64,000 nucleotides of DNA from Ailurus styani (lineage: Eukaryota > Chordata > Mammalia > Carnivora > Ailuridae). Below, in pieces: positions 35,024 to 47,546 of the stretch. Numbering within the stretch: position 1 is the stretch's first letter; each line of letters opens with the position of its first letter. The stretch lies in assembly GCA_002007465.1 (NCBI GenBank), contig LNAC01001806.1, forward strand, positions 26,055-90,054, written 5' to 3'. A model generated the notes under the pieces. It was not told the origin of the DNA. It saw nothing but the letters and a program-made list of their open reading frames with translations, and ran no database searches. Made by a program: the position numbers and the translations under genes.

Positions 35024-35521
35024 AATTGGTATTTTTATAAAGTAAATCTTTCATTCTCCCCTTGCAAGAATTGAAGGAATACATCTTTAAATTTTGTCAG
35101 ACCTGTTTTTAAAGTTTTCTTCTAACGTTTAAAATTTTCTTTATCAAGTGCCTCTGGTTTACATAGATTTATTGCTAAATATGGTTGTTAATTCTATTAT
35201 AAGTTGAATGATTTTTCCTCATTTCTGTCTCTAGATGTTTAGTTTAAAGGAATGCTATTGATGTATGCATATTTATTTTTAATACAAACAGCCTGACATA
35301 TTTTTAATTCTAGGTTATTTTTAACAAGACCCTCGAGTATGTTATGCATAAAATTATAAAACGAGCTCAAGTACATGCTGTAACATCTTAATTTGAATGG
35401 TTTCACTTTGTCTTATTGCTGTTATTAGAAAATTTCCTTAAATAATAATGGCAATTATGACATGACCAGTATAATTCCTGGTTTTAACTGAAATTTTATT
35501 AGTGTTTTTCCTGCTTCGATG
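35024..35521. other. AT-rich unassigned sequence
   Basis: No recognised repeat or exon. It may include further L1-derived sequence that I cannot recognise. Confidence 0.3.
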
Positions 35522-36587
35522 AAATTTATTATTTATTTTTTGGTTTTGTTTTTTTAGTTTTTTTATTATGCTGTTAGCCAGCGTATAGTACATCATTGGT
35601 TTTTGACGTAGTGTTCAATGATGCATTAATTGCGTGTAACACCCAGTGCTCATCACGTCACATGTCCTCCTTAATGCCCGTCCCCCAGTTACCCTACCCC
35701 CAACCCCCTCTGTTCTGAAACCCTCAGTTTGTTTCACGGAGTCAAGCATCTCTCATGGTTTGTCTCCCTTTCTGATTTCTTCCCATTCAGTTTTCCCTCC
35801 CTTCCCTTATGATAGCACAGAGGTGTTATTCCTTGTGTTCGACATATGAGTGAAACCATATGATAACTGACTTTCTCTGCTTGCCTTATTAGCATAATCC
35901 CCTCCAGTGCCATCCATGTTGATGCAAAAGTTGGGTATTCATCCTTTCTGATGGCTGAGGAATATTCCATTGTATACATGGACCACATCTTCTTTATCCA
36001 TTCGTCTGTTGAAGGGACTCACAGCTCCTTCCACAGTTTGGCAATTGTGGACATTGCTGCTATGAACACTGGGGTGCATGTGCCCCTTCTTTTCACTACG
36101 TCTGTATCTCTGGGGTAAATACCTAGTAGTGGAAATCCTGGGTCATAGGATAGCATGGAGGAACTTCCATCCTGTTTTCCAGAGTGGCTGCTCCAGCTCA
36201 CATTCCCACCAACAGCGTAAGAGGGTTCCCCTTTCTCTGCATCCTCGCCAACATCTGCGGTATCCTTTCTTGATAAAAACTCTCCGTCATGTAGGGAACA
36301 GAAGGTACATACTTCCATATCATAAAAGTCAACTGCGAAAATCCCACAGCAAATATTATCCTCAGCTGGGAAAAATTGAGAACTTTTCCCCTAAGGTCAG
36401 GAACATGGCAGGGCTGTCCACTCTCACCACTGTTGTTCAGCATAGTACTAGAAGTCCTAGCCTCAGCGGTCAGACAACAAAAAGAAATAAAATGCATCCA
36501 AAAGAGCAAAGTAGAAGTCAAACTCTCACTCATCGCAGACCACATGACACTCTATGTCGATAACCCAAAAGACTCCGGCAAATTTAT
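35522..36587 (-). mobile_element. Carnivore L1 with inverted 5' ORF2 segment
   Basis: 35,530 to about 36,260 is the reverse complement of a carnivore L1 3' end reaching into late ORF2 (gcatcctcgccaacatctgc at the junction). About 36,262-36,579 is plus-orientation ORF2 matching 50,493-50,806 of the intact copy, including the region up to the decayed FADD motif (here IADH). About 1.2 kb of L1 between the pieces is absent. The short word aaatttat at 35,522-35,529 and 36,580-36,587 may be the TSD. ORF2 is not functional. Confidence 0.92.
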
Positions 36588-37767
36588 CTCAATAGAGCTA
36601 CATATATTTAATTAAGTTTTCCATTTAAGACTTGACCTAATATTATGATCTCTTATTATTAATCTTAAACATTTTTGCTCATTTTCTTTCCTTAATCCAC
36701 CTTTGAAAAGTTTATCTAAGTCCATCATTTTAAAGGACCGGAAATTATTCTTTCCACAATGTTTTCTCCATTTCATTAATTTGACCTTTTTAATTAGTAA
36801 TTCCCCCTTCCTAATTTTTTAGTTATTTTGCTATTCTTTGTTAAATTTATCAAGATTGATATTAAGTTCTTCTCCATGGGTTTTTTTTCTTTACCAGTGA
36901 TGTAATTTTAGGAGTATATCTCAGTTTGGGTTTTTCTTTGATCTAGGGTTTACATCACATCACGTGGCTTAATTTCCTGTCATTAAGGAGTGCTTTTATA
37001 ATGGTTATATATTTTTTTTTGGCTTCTTCACAGCTCCTTCATATGTGAGAGACGTAAAACTCTCTATTTTAAGCAAAAGTGAGTTTTACCATGTGCTACT
37101 TGTAGCTACATGTATTCCTGACTGGTACAGAATTTGCCACCAAGAAAAGTGTCCTACAAGAAACAGCCGCTGAAATGTGGAGTGGGCTGCACGGAGGGTC
37201 AGGGCAGCCAGGAAAGAGCACACACACATTAGTACCCTGACTTTCTAGAAGGAAAGCAGGTGCCTCCGATTCCGGCTTTTCATCACCCCACATCTGCGAG
37301 GTCGGGAGGGAACCATCTCATGAACCTACAGCACGAGCATGGCAACTACTATTTTTAATTTAACAAACATTATTACATCCCACACAGCCTTAAGTCAGGA
37401 GCAGACCTTAGAGTTTCCCATCACGTTTACTCCCAGAACGCCATGATTTCTGCCACATCTTCACACCCACAATGGAGTACGCGCTGCATGGCAGCTCTGT
37501 GAGCCACTTTCGTCCTTCACAGCTTCTCGTGTAAAGATGGGGAGAAGAAATGAGTCCCTGAGGGGGGCGCTCAGAGGAGGGAGGCAGCAGCCGAGCCCAC
37601 TCAGACCCACACTCACCACACCCGCTTCACCACATGTTACCAGGACATACTCTCCCCGCAGCAAATCAGAACCTCCCCACTGACCACAGTGCCGGCACCG
37701 CACTGTGTGTGTACGTGAACCTGGGTAGTTTTGTAACATGGAAGCAAAGTTGCTCAGGAGGATAGCC
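36588..37767. other. Unique sequence, no recognised feature
   Basis: AT-rich to 37,080, then mixed. No exon-like frame. Confidence 0.35.
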
Positions 37768-38457
37768 ACTGTCAAAGGAGCAGAAGAGAAGACGCGTTGG
37801 TGACAAGTGTGGAGAAAGGGGAGCTCTCGTGCACTGTTGCTGGGAATGCAAACAGGCGCCGCCACAGTGGAAAACAGCACGGACCTTCCTCAAAAAGTTA
37901 AAAGTGGAGCTACCTATGACCCAGCAATTCCACTTCTGGGTATTTATTCAAAAGAATCTAAATTAGGATCTCAAAGAAACACCTTCCCAACTATGTTCAT
38001 CACGCCATTACTCACAAGAGCCAAGATATAGAAACAAACCCAATGTCCACCAAAGGATGAATCCATAAAGAAAATGTGCACATATGCACGGTGGAATATT
38101 ATGCTGCCTTAAAAAGGAGGAAATCCTGCCACTTGTGACCCCACAGGTGAACCCAGAGGACGTTACACTAACTGAAATAAGCCAGACACAAAGCGGCTAA
38201 TACTGTATGATTCCACTCAAAGGAAGTATCTGAAGGACTTCAAATTGTAGCAAGTCAGTTGCAAAAGATGAGGGGAGGCGGATGGGAGAATCGGCGTTTA
38301 GTGGGGACAGAGGTTCAATTCTGCAGGATGAGTAAGTTCTACATACCTATCACCCAACCGTGTGAATATACTTAACAGGACGGAATTGTACGAGTAAGAA
38401 CAGTTATCATGGTAAACATCCTGTTACATGCTTTTTACCACCGTAAAAATAAATGTA
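37768..38457 (+). mobile_element. Old L1 (L1M-type) 3' end
   Basis: Plus-strand words in L1 order: gcactgttgctgggaatgca, cctcaaaaagttaaaagtgg, cagcaattccacttctgggt, ggtggaatattatgctgcct, gaaataagccagacacaaag, actgtatgattccactcaaa and the 3' end ttttaccaccgtaaaaataa. 5'-truncated, diverged, no coding capacity. Confidence 0.92.
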
Positions 38458-38874
38458 GCACTGAGATCCAAAGCAAAGCCTCAATTATAAAGTATATGAA
38501 ATTTCAACTTAGAGGCATTTTATCAACACAAACGAACGCGGGGACAAAGCTAAGACAAGCAGGTAGATCAGATGAAGAGATGGAGTGAATCAGCCAATGT
38601 GACTATGGTCCTGTGTTCCCTGAGATCCTCTGTTCCGACCCAAGGGCCATCACGTTTACGAAACCCAACCACAGAGAACGTCAGTAATATCTCAACAAAC
38701 GTGAGCATCATCGGTCATGACGATGTGTCATACCTTGAACCAAGTCCTCTCGGTGTTATTTTACTTGGGTACTAATTAAATTAAATGGCCTTTATGTACC
38801 TTCTTTTGTTTTTACTTTTAAATTCTCCTTCAGTGAGTACTTTAAGCTGACAAATTGTGAAAAATACATATTGT
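38458..38874. other. No recognised feature
   Basis: Unique AT-rich stretch. Confidence 0.3.

Positions 38875-38875
<1 letters not shown>

Positions 38876-38923
<48 letters not shown>
38876..38923. repeat. (TA)n microsatellite
   Basis: About 23 uninterrupted TA units. Confidence 0.97.
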
Positions 38924-38925
<2 letters not shown>

Positions 38926-39244
38926 TCTTTATTTAAGTTGAGCCCACAGTGTCAGCACAGTCGAGGATGGCCGCAGGGAGACGGAGGGTCGGGTTGTGCA
39001 GAGAGCAAACTCGCCCTCACAGTCCATTGCTTACCGTTTACAGATTACATCTCATAGATCAGCCCAGGCACCACAGTGACATTCAGTAAGTAAGCTTCTC
39101 CCATGAGACGAATGTCACCTGCCGACACAGAGTTGGTGTCCCGGGCTGGCTGACCGCAGCTGAAGTTAGCAGGGCCGACCGGCAGCGCCAGGCCGGCCAC
39201 AAAGCTGTGGCCGTCCTTGGGCGTCCGCAGGCTCCCATGGTGGA

Positions 39245-39385
39245 GCCTCCCCTACCTGCGACCCAGCAATCCCACCTCTGGGTATTTATTCAGAATAATG
39301 GAAATCAGGATCTCAAAGTGCTACCTGCACAACTGTGTCCATCACACCATTAACCACAACAGCCACAATGCGGAGATGGGGTCTC
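39245..39385 (+). mobile_element. Small old L1 fragment
   Basis: Contains gacccagcaatcccacctct, gggtatttattcagaataat, gatctcaaagtgctacctgc and tccatcacaccattaaccac. It is the same L1 region as 37,910-38,020, truncated at both ends. Confidence 0.8.
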
Positions 39386-40860
39386 GTGGAAGGCGCACAC
39401 CTGCACGGCCCCCGGGGGCCACAGTGCACACCTAGCCCGCCCTCTTCGGGCTCCTCTTCACCCTCCCTGGCCCTTTATTTGCTTGCTGGCCACCCCGTCC
39501 TCGGAGCCCTCTGGCCCTGAAGCCAGCAGGTGCCGGCGTGACGGGCACGCCCAGTGACTAGCTCACCGTGCTCCAGAAAGAGGACAGTGCCCAGACCTGG
39601 CGTGCTTGCCCGACAGGCGGGGGTGGGGGACAGATGCAGGAGTGCTCCAGGGGTTAGCGTGGGGCCTCCCCCGGGACTGGCGCTCTCCAGGCCTCCTTCT
39701 ATAAATCCAGGGTAGCGCCCTTGACCGAGAACAAACCAGCGTGAAGAAAAGGAACTCCCATTTGCTGAGAAACAGGGGTTCCGGGAAGCGAAGGGTCCAC
39801 AGGTGGTGACAACCTTGTGGACTCCAGCCCCATGGGTCCCCAGGGCTGCCCTTGCTCTACCCTGCATCCCGCTGCTCTGCGTTGCTCAGAACACCTGCTT
39901 TCCGGCTCCAGTGCCATCTCCGTGGGCCACCGGGGAAACTAAGGGTGCCTTCAGTGAGTTCTGGTTCTCCACGAATCCGGGAGAGCCCGAGACCTGCAAA
40001 GACTCTGCACAGAGGTGACTCCACCTCCCGCGAACAGCACCGGGAAGACCAGGAACAAGCAGCAGAACCCCCTTCTGTCCCGAGAATCCAGGCGAGCTCC
40101 CGCTGCGCCGTGACCTTCAGCAGCCCAGAGCGGCCGCGCTGGGAGCCAGGAGTCAGGATCCCAAACTGCCACGTTGAGCTACCGTGTCTGATACGGCGGC
40201 CTTCGGGAGCTCACCAGCGGGTGTTACAGTTTTCGGATTCTAACGACCTCTAAATAGAGTCATGTTCTGCAGCGAAGCTTCTATTCTCTGACTCTTCTAG
40301 CCTTTTATGGTCTTTTAAAAAATACTGAGATACCAGACTACATCTACCCCCATGCATATAACTCAAGGTTTAATTGGAGTGAGACTAATTATTCCCACTT
40401 AGATTGTGCAGAAAATGTACTATGCGTGCTGCCCTTCCTTAGACTGAAAGATTTATAGATCATTTTAATGGCATTTTAATCATTCCATTCTGTTTTTTAA
40501 TTCAGCATATTAATTTGCAGAGACATACTGGCAGCATTTCGAATTTCGACGAACTTACAATGAAACATAAAAAAGGCAGTTGCATTATTCATTAGTCTGT
40601 ACAGGGGCGTGGGGCAGGTTGTACGCGGCTGATACGGAAATGCCCGTCATTCGTACTAGGGGTCACCAAACAAGAGGCTTGACAAAGGGGCTCATGTTTA
40701 TATATTATTATTATTTGTCTGCAGAAGGAAGGAGGAGGTCTGGTGGGTATTTCATCTCACTGGTTTGATGGCCGCTCTCGGGAGCTCCGCGAGGGAGCTG
40801 TGTGTGGGCTTGCTGTTCGTGTGGATTTCCCAGATGACAGAGAGTCGAGTGCTGAGAAAT

Positions 40861-40861
<1 letters not shown>
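39386..40861. other. Unique sequence, no recognised gene
   Basis: GC-rich from 39,390 to 40,200, AT-rich after 40,300. Overlapping frames have no recognisable homology. Confidence 0.35.

Positions 40862-40909
<48 letters not shown>
40862..40909. repeat. (CA)n microsatellite
   Basis: 24 uninterrupted CA units. Marker-type dinucleotide repeat. Confidence 0.98.
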
Positions 40910-40910
<1 letters not shown>

Positions 40911-42194
40911 GGAGAGACAAAGCAAAGACAAAGAAAGAAAGGAAAGGCCTGTGAGGGACTGGATGAGCTCAACAGTGTGTCCCGCGGACTCTGCTCACAG
41001 CAGCAGGTGGACGGCACCGCGCCCAGGTGGCGGTCCTGGACGCGGCCCAGGAGTGAGGGAGAGGAAGGAAGGGCACCAAACGAGAGGAGCTGACATGTCC
41101 TGCCAGCCAGATCGGGCTTTACAAAGTGCATTTCTTTATCGGTGAAATGATGCTCCTGCCTTCTTGAGCCGTCTGGGTGCGGAGAAGCGAACATTCGCAA
41201 AGCCACATGGCCGTTCCCACTAAAACTAAAAGGCGATGTGGGAAGGAAGGGAGGCAGGGAGGGGAGGATCCATCCCGCCCTCCCCACTGCCTCCTGCTGG
41301 GGAAGAGGCATCTGGGCAGGGGCGAGGGGCTGCGAGCCAGGCCCAGGGGGACGGTGCCCGTGCCCCCCGTGCAGGGGAGGGGCCGGGCTAGTGTCCCTCT
41401 AAGCACCCCGGAGCGGGGAGACGGCAGAGCCCCGTGTGAAACCACAGCGGGGGCCCAGCTGCGTGTCCGTCCCCAGCGACATTTCAAAAAACACCCTAAT
41501 CCACACGGAGCCAAAACGAAGCTGGTGTTTCCTCGAGTCTTGAATTTGATGAACAGCACTTACCAGTCATACTTCGGACAGGATCGGCACAGCCTCCATG
41601 TGCGAAGAGTGGAAAACATTTTTTTTTATGGAAATGCCCCTTTGGTAGAAGGAAGCAATTTAAATTCAAGATGAAAGTGAGTAAATAAACACTATTGGGG
41701 CAAAAAAAACCTTATCAGCAAAATAAATATCCAAAAATTCTCCTTGAGACTGTAGACGGAGCAAGGTTAAATCCAGCACGCCCATCTGTTTGACAGGCTG
41801 GCTTGATGAATGAAATCAGAAAAGGTTAACTCTGATGTGATCAAATGTGCCTCGTCTCTCCTGAGAGGGTGCTAATTGCACAGAGCACATACACTCAGCT
41901 CATTACTTACAGCCCTGGTGATTTCTGGTATCCGTTGATGTGTCAAAAAGTGTAGACATTGCCAGGTGTTTTTTTTTTTAATAAAATACTGATGGTTGGA
42001 CAATAAGTCATAGGAAGTCAGTTGCTGGATAGGGTCCTAAGCGGGCAGCTTTACCCCACACCCTGCTCAGATGCTGCTTCGTGTCCAAGGGCAGCTTCCC
42101 GCAGCCCCTGCCGCTTCCGGGAAAGAGCGTCCCCCAAATCGGGCTGTCCTTCTTGCCCGCGCTGAATGGGAGCCGCCGCCTTGCTTCTTCGCTG
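40910..42194. other. Unique sequence, no recognised gene
   Basis: GC-rich from 40,970 to 41,480. A T run lies at 41,970-41,980. Nothing named. Confidence 0.35.
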
Positions 42195-42458
42195 CTAGGA
42201 CACCTGTCTCTTCTGTTCTCCGTCATCCCCACACGTGGAGAGGACCGCGGGCCGCACCCCAGGGAGTGGCATCCCTGTTGTCATCGTCCCAGGAGATACA
42301 TTGTCACTGACATCCCCCTCCTGTCCCTCCTCCATGCCTTCCTCCTCCACTTCATCATCGTCATCCTCAGCATCCCTTTCCTCCTCCTCCTCCTCCTCAT
42401 TATCATCATCTTCCTCATCATCTCCATCTTCTTCTTCAGCATCCTCATGTTGCCAGTC
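42195..42458 (-). other. Acidic trinucleotide-rich open frame, possible orphan terminal exon
   Basis: On the minus strand a frame of 87 codons plus stop runs from 42,458 to TAG at 42,197-42,195. It is preceded directly by a T-rich stretch ending in AG (42,470-42,459), which resembles a 3' splice site. The translation begins DWQHEDAEEEDGDD and continues through mixed D/E runs, then a less acidic end with serine, glycine and proline. I do not recognise the protein. The DNA is a mixed GAG/GAT/GAA tract, so a decayed trinucleotide microsatellite is the simplest reading. Codons are mixed rather than a single repeated triplet, which is why a coding origin remains possible. No partner exon was found nearby. 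Confidence 0.25.
42330..42445. repeat. Imperfect (TCC/TCA/TTC) trinucleotide tract
   Basis: Plus-strand pyrimidine-rich triplet run with TCC, ATC and TTC units and a pure (CTC)n core at 42,381-42,398. Confidence 0.9.
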
Positions 42459-42787
42459 CTATAAAAACCCCATGGTTATAAGTTAGGGATTCAACAAGAA
42501 AGTAAGATTCCTCTCCCGGTTTCTGTTCAGTAGGAGTCCCTCAATGGAGGATTGTTAGTAAATAATGCTTTTTTATTCTTCACAAAACTATCTGTTGCTT
42601 AAAAAGTTACGAGTTAATCGGGGATATAGATTAACTTTGACTCTCTTCTAGTCATCTCCTTCGGACACATCGCCCTGCTCTCTTAGTCTCTTGATGTAGA
42701 CCAGGACATCAGTGTGCAATCCCATCAACAGCACGCTTATAAATTATTTCTTAGGCTACCACACCTTGCTCTTCCTTAATCTCACTC

Positions 42788-43021
42788 ATAATGCTGAACT
42801 TTTTTTTTTAAAAGGTTTTATTTATTTATTTGACACAGAGAGAGAGATTACAAGTAGGCAGAGAGGCAGGCAGAGAGAGAGGAGAGAGGAGAAAGCAGGC
42901 TTCCCGCTGAGCAGAGAGCCCGATGTGGGCCTCGATCTCAGGACCCTGGGATCATGACCTGAGCCGAAGGCAGCGGCTTTAACCCACTGAGCCACCCAGG
43001 CGCCCGATAATGCTGAACTTT
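42788..43021 (-). mobile_element. CanSINE with perfect 15-base TSD
   Basis: The target-site duplication ataatgctgaacttt flanks the element at 42,788-42,802 and 43,007-43,021. On the minus strand the head is at the right (gggcgcctgggtggctcagt) and the poly(A)-type tail appears as a T run with attttatttatttatttgac at the left. Complete and well preserved, so relatively young. Confidence 0.98.
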
Positions 43022-45180
43022 CACAACCTTCATTTCAGAAGGTAAACTTGTCCCCAGACATTAGCGCAGTTGCCTTGTTAGAAGGCATTCATTCACATGT
43101 TTACCTGCTCAAACAGTGCTCCTCTCTCCACAGTAAGACTAAATCACATCCAGGTACATGCCTGGGGTCTGGGGCCATTCCAGTCCGGATGGGATGGGCA
43201 AGCGCGGAGCCATATGCAGGGAATCTTCTTGTTTGGTCACCTCTTGTGCCTTGTGGCCCCAGGCATCTTAAATGAGTCAGAGCTTTGTTCTCAGGTTCCT
43301 CACACACCTGCACAACCACCAGGTTCTTCAGGTGAGTCCCACCATTAATTACCTATACTCGGACTCCTTCCACCAACACCTTTGGGATCCCCCAAAGCTC
43401 TTGCGACCTCTCTCATCACCTACCTGGGAAATCTGGGACTGAGGGCCTAACTTCTCCTGGCCAGTTCATCTGTTATGATTCCCCCTGGATTGCGCATGTC
43501 CCAAACCCCAGATTGCCCACCCAGAAGCCCTGTTAGACATTCCTGATGCTAAATGTTTCCTGGAAGCCCATCTATCACATGACCATCCTTTCTGGGTTAC
43601 TAAATATTACCTGCCTGATTTGACATTATTCCATTACCAGCAGTTGGGTCTGTTCTCTGTAGTAGGGGATGAACACTAAATCCTAGCTCTTCTCACTTGG
43701 CCCAAAGCTTAGAGCCCATTAATTTCTTCGTGCCTGGCAACAGCTCAGAATGCACTACAGATCTGTTTCAGGAAATCAATTTTGTGCACATTTTGCATGA
43801 CTTGCAAAGTCAGAGCAAGAGTAGAAATGGACATCCACAGACTGTATCACTAAATATTTTAAAGTTAAAACCAAGCTAACTAGGAGGGAAGTGGAATGTT
43901 TTCGAAGCCCACCCTTTGCAAATGTACTTTCATAATATCCAGGGAGCTCTGGTTCTTCCAGAGACCCATCCTTCTTCTCAGAGCTCTGCCTCAAATGTGA
44001 AGATGGGTTCCAAGGAAATCAGGGTCCTGGCCTCATCTAACACCCTGACCTTCCTACCCCAGGGTCCTCCTACCCTGCAAGTGGCATCACACACCCGTGT
44101 TGATACCTGCCCTTGATCACCCAAGTTCTATGCACCTATTAATCCCTATTTACAGGTGCTTTTCGGATACAAACTGGTGAAGGGACAAGGACCTGTGGAA
44201 GAAGCCCAAGAATCTCCAGAGCAAAGACCAGTCATCAGAGAATGTGAGGGCTCTGACGGGCATGTCCCTCTAACTCTGTGGGTCAAGAAGCAGCCTTAGA
44301 GGGTCAGGGCAGAGGTCCAAGTAGTTCCTATCTGGATCCAAGGGCAGCACAGCTCCCAAAGACCCACAGTATGCTAGCAAGAGAGACGGTAGCTTGGTAT
44401 CTGTGTAGCTTGCTCCATCCTTCTGAAAAGAAGAGGGGCAGGCACCCTGGACCACCTCTCGAGTCTCTCTGAGGGGGAAATCACCTCTGAGTCACCAAAG
44501 AGTAACTTCCATTTGAAGGCTGGTCAAACCAGGTAATGGACCAGAGAAAGAAAGCGACACAACCAGACCTTCTGTGTTTGGAGGGCAAAGGGCAGCAAGC
44601 GTGTGGATCGTACAAGGAGGGGACAACAGTGGATGCGGGTCCGTCCTTCTTCAGCCCTGGTCCTATCCAGGCATGAGTGGAGGGAGCCACCCTGCACACA
44701 GCAACCCAGGGCCAAGGGTCTTTGCAGCTGGAGGTGAGGGAGTGGGTCTCCTGCCCACCTACGTGGTCACCCAGAACTGGTTCTCGCATTGGAAACCTCA
44801 CCGCATGCACTGAGGGAAATGAGATTTGTGAACTGATGGGATCCTGGGGCTTTCCTGCCCAGCGCTGAAGTCACAGTGGCTTCCTCGAAGGGCACGAGCT
44901 CGCAGGAATGTTGAACAGTTCAGGGGTCGGGGAAGCCACCAGGAGGAGGTGCGGGGCCCCCCACCGAGTGCAGAGCCAACACCCACGCCTGGTGTACGTG
45001 CAGAGCTCGAATCAGCAACTGGCCGTGAGCCAAGCAGGAAGCAGCCATTTGTGCAAACAGATGCACATTTTTTTGTTCTTTGGATATATGTTTAGTCAAA
45101 GGCCTCAAATTATTCTTAAAGTCGGATAAATTATAACTGACCTTGAGAATGCAGAGGCTGTGTGTAGATTTCGCTGAGCT
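43022..45180. other. Unique sequence, no recognised feature
   Basis: About 2.2 kb of mixed composition without a repeat I can name. Short open frames show no domain. An old LTR or unnamed repeat cannot be excluded. Confidence 0.3.
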
Positions 45181-45181
45181 G

Positions 45182-45247
45182 TACACTTTGAGCGTTTGGG
45201 GTTTTTTCTTTCCTTCTCTTTCTTTCTTTCTTTTTTTTTTTTTCTCT
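45182..45247. repeat. T-rich / (CTTT)n tract
   Basis: TTTCTTT units followed by a run of Ts ending in CTCTTAAT. No flanking element is recognised. Confidence 0.85.
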
Positions 45248-46073
45248 TAATACTTCACCATTCACATCTCGGATGGGAAGTCCTCTGCACTCAGCACTTT
45301 GGGAACATCATTAACTGTGTGGCGGTGCGTTAGGAAGCCTTCCAGTACCTTTGCTAGGACCTGCTGTCGACTGGCTTTGTAACGGGCATCTTTGCACAGA
45401 GGTCCTGAGTGCTGCTGTGGACAGTTTACTCGAGCTGGGGGTCAGGTTTCCTGACACCACCGGTAAAGATGACACACAAGGACCAAGAGAAAATGAACGT
45501 GTATTTATAAAGAGATAAAAAGACCAGCAAACACCAACAGCACATCAAGTAAGCTGAGAAAAATGGTCCTTCTGCTCTTTATTTCCTATTTCTAGGAAAT
45601 ATTTCTCAGCCCTAGCTGAGGGCTGATTCCACGTGTATCTTTGGGCACTTAGACTGTGGTTCAAGTGAATCACCACCCAGTGGTTTTATTCAGTTAAACA
45701 TACAACAAACCGGCTGAGACCAAAGCTACTTTCCCTTTCCTTTCCTTTCCCAACACATCAAAAACTGCACCTCCAGAATCTGTTCGGTATTTCCTTAAGA
45801 CTTGCTCCAATTTCCTTGTTGTCTCTGGGTGCTCCCGGGCTCACAGGTCAGCTCGTTTCCATGTCTCACCACCTCACCATCACCATGGCTTGCGCTTCTG
45901 TGCACCAGGTTTCAAAACCCTCATATCCCCTCTTTATTCTCCCTGTGACCCAATTTCCCTTTGCTTCTTGACATTATGCTATATGAGTTCTTGTAAATTA
46001 TCTCTAAACAATTTTGAAATGAGGGACAGGAGAGATTGACTGACTGGATGGCTGTCTGGTAGATGACAGATTA
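45248..46073. other. No recognised feature
   Basis: Unique sequence with a short (CCTTT) run at about 45,730-45,750. Confidence 0.3.
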
Positions 46074-46145
46074 AATGGATGGATGGACAGATGGACAGAA
46101 GACTGGGTAGATGGATGGATGGATGGATGGATTAGATAGATAGAA
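46074..46145. repeat. (GGAT)n/(GATA)n microsatellite
   Basis: Imperfect ATGG/GGAT units with a pure (ATGG) core at 46,110-46,130 and a short GATA end. Confidence 0.93.
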
Positions 46146-46967
46146 TAACTTAAGATATTATTCATCTTCCATGTGGAAGAATAAAAGCAAAATTCCTAAC
46201 ACTGGTTGCCTGGTTTGAGGGTGGAAGAAGAGAGCACAAGAGAGGAAACTGGAATAAAACTGAGCAGAAAATTGGTTCTTTTTTTCCACTTTCTATTATT
46301 TGATTTTTTTGCAATGAGCACTTATTATTTTCAATATTTTAAAAATGCAAACTAATAGAAATATACATACCCTATAAATATAAATGCTACATAAGTGAAA
46401 TATTAGAAATACAAATACAGAATAAATATAGGGTCCCTAAATTTTACGTGTGAGATGCCATGAAGGCATGACCGACGTGCATTCCCGCCAACAGCACCAA
46501 CGGATCCCCTTTCGTGGACATCGTCACCAGCACCTGTTGGTGACCTCATTTCTTATCTACTGTGACATACCTCAAAAGATATGATGATATCTTCATTATA
46601 TAACCACTTCACATTTGGAAGATAGAAACATAAATGGATTAGCTAAGATTGGAGGCAGAGCAGAAAGATAACTACAATGGTTTTTAGCCCACTCTCCACA
46701 AAGGAAGTTAGAGATTCGTAGCATCCTGTGAATTTATGGTAGAATATTAATAGCATAATTATTAACTATTTTTGTTAAATTATTTGACTTTTGTTTGCTT
46801 AGTATATATGATTTATGATAAATTTAGAGTCCATGAGATTTTTAAGGTACGATGTGTTAATAATTTAGGAATAGATATATTCATGTATATTTGGCAGATA
46901 CTTTATTTATAAATAATGAAAAATGAAATATCTATAGGAAAAATGTGGTCCATAGAATAAATTTTTT
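46146..46967. other. AT-rich flank of the full-length L1, with a small old L1 scrap
   Basis: About 46,474-46,545 (gtgcattcccgccaacagca, catcgtcaccagcacctgtt) resembles reverse-complement L1 ORF2. The rest is AT-rich unassigned sequence. It is the pre-insertion locus of the L1 to the right. Confidence 0.4.
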
Positions 46968-46986
46968 AAAATAAGCATGTAAACAA
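46968..46986 (+). repeat. Left target-site duplication of the full-length L1
   Basis: The 19-base word aaaataagcatgtaaacaa is preceded by TT, so the original site reads TT|AAAA, the complement of the L1 endonuclease consensus TTTT|AA. The identical word recurs after the poly(A) tail. Confidence 0.95.
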
Positions 46987-47306
46987 GTCAAAGTCAAGTT
47001 CAAGACGGCTAAGTGTTGCGGAACCCCAGAACTACGGAAAAGCAACGGAGACAATTCATGGCTTTTTCCCCATGATTCTTCAGTCGTTCAAAGTTCATTG
47101 ATTTTTTTTTTCTCTTTGAAATTTTTTCTTACTTTTTTCTTTTAAAATTTTTCCCTTTTCCTATTTTAACGTTCTTAACTCTTATATCAACACTTTTTAT
47201 TCTCTTTTTTTAAAATTTTCATTGTTATAATCATATTTTATCCCTTCATTGTTTTTAACCTTATTTTTTTGGATACTTATAGGGTCTGTTCAATTCACCA
47301 ATCTAA

Positions 47307-47400
47307 TAGAGATAGATAGAGATAGATAGAGATAGAGATAGATATAGATATGGAGTCATAGACATAGATATAGAAACAGAAATAGATAATATAGATACAG
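47307..47400. repeat. (GATA)n-type microsatellite inside L1 5' UTR
   Basis: AGATAGAGATAGATA units with interruptions. Lies within the L1 and was either carried by the source element or expanded after insertion. Confidence 0.9.
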
Positions 47401-47430
47401 GATTTTGTTTTATTCATTTTTGTTTAGTTT

Positions 47431-47546
47431 TTGTATGATTTTGGGTTTTTGGGTTTTTGTTTGTTTGTTTGTTTGTTAGTTTTTGGATTTGGTTTTTTTT
47501 GTTTTTTGTTTTTTGTTTTTTGTTTTTTTGTTTTTTTTTTTTTTTC
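47431..47546. repeat. T-rich (GTTT)n tract inside L1 5' UTR
   Basis: Repeated TTTGTTTG and TTTTGTTTTTTG words ending in a run of about 17 T and a CCCC. Confidence 0.9.

Noticed and set aside
36078..36563. 161-codon frame across 36.1-36.6 kb
   Set aside because: It crosses the L1 inversion junction, joining antisense L1 to an out-of-frame part of ORF2, so it is not a gene.
40862..40909. Regular repeats considered as CRISPR-like arrays
   Set aside because: The window is mammalian and the regular repeats are microsatellites without unique spacers.
43022..45180. Possible LTR or endogenous retrovirus in a repeat-free stretch
   Set aside because: No paired LTRs, no primer-binding site and no gag/pol-like frame could be seen; left as unassigned.
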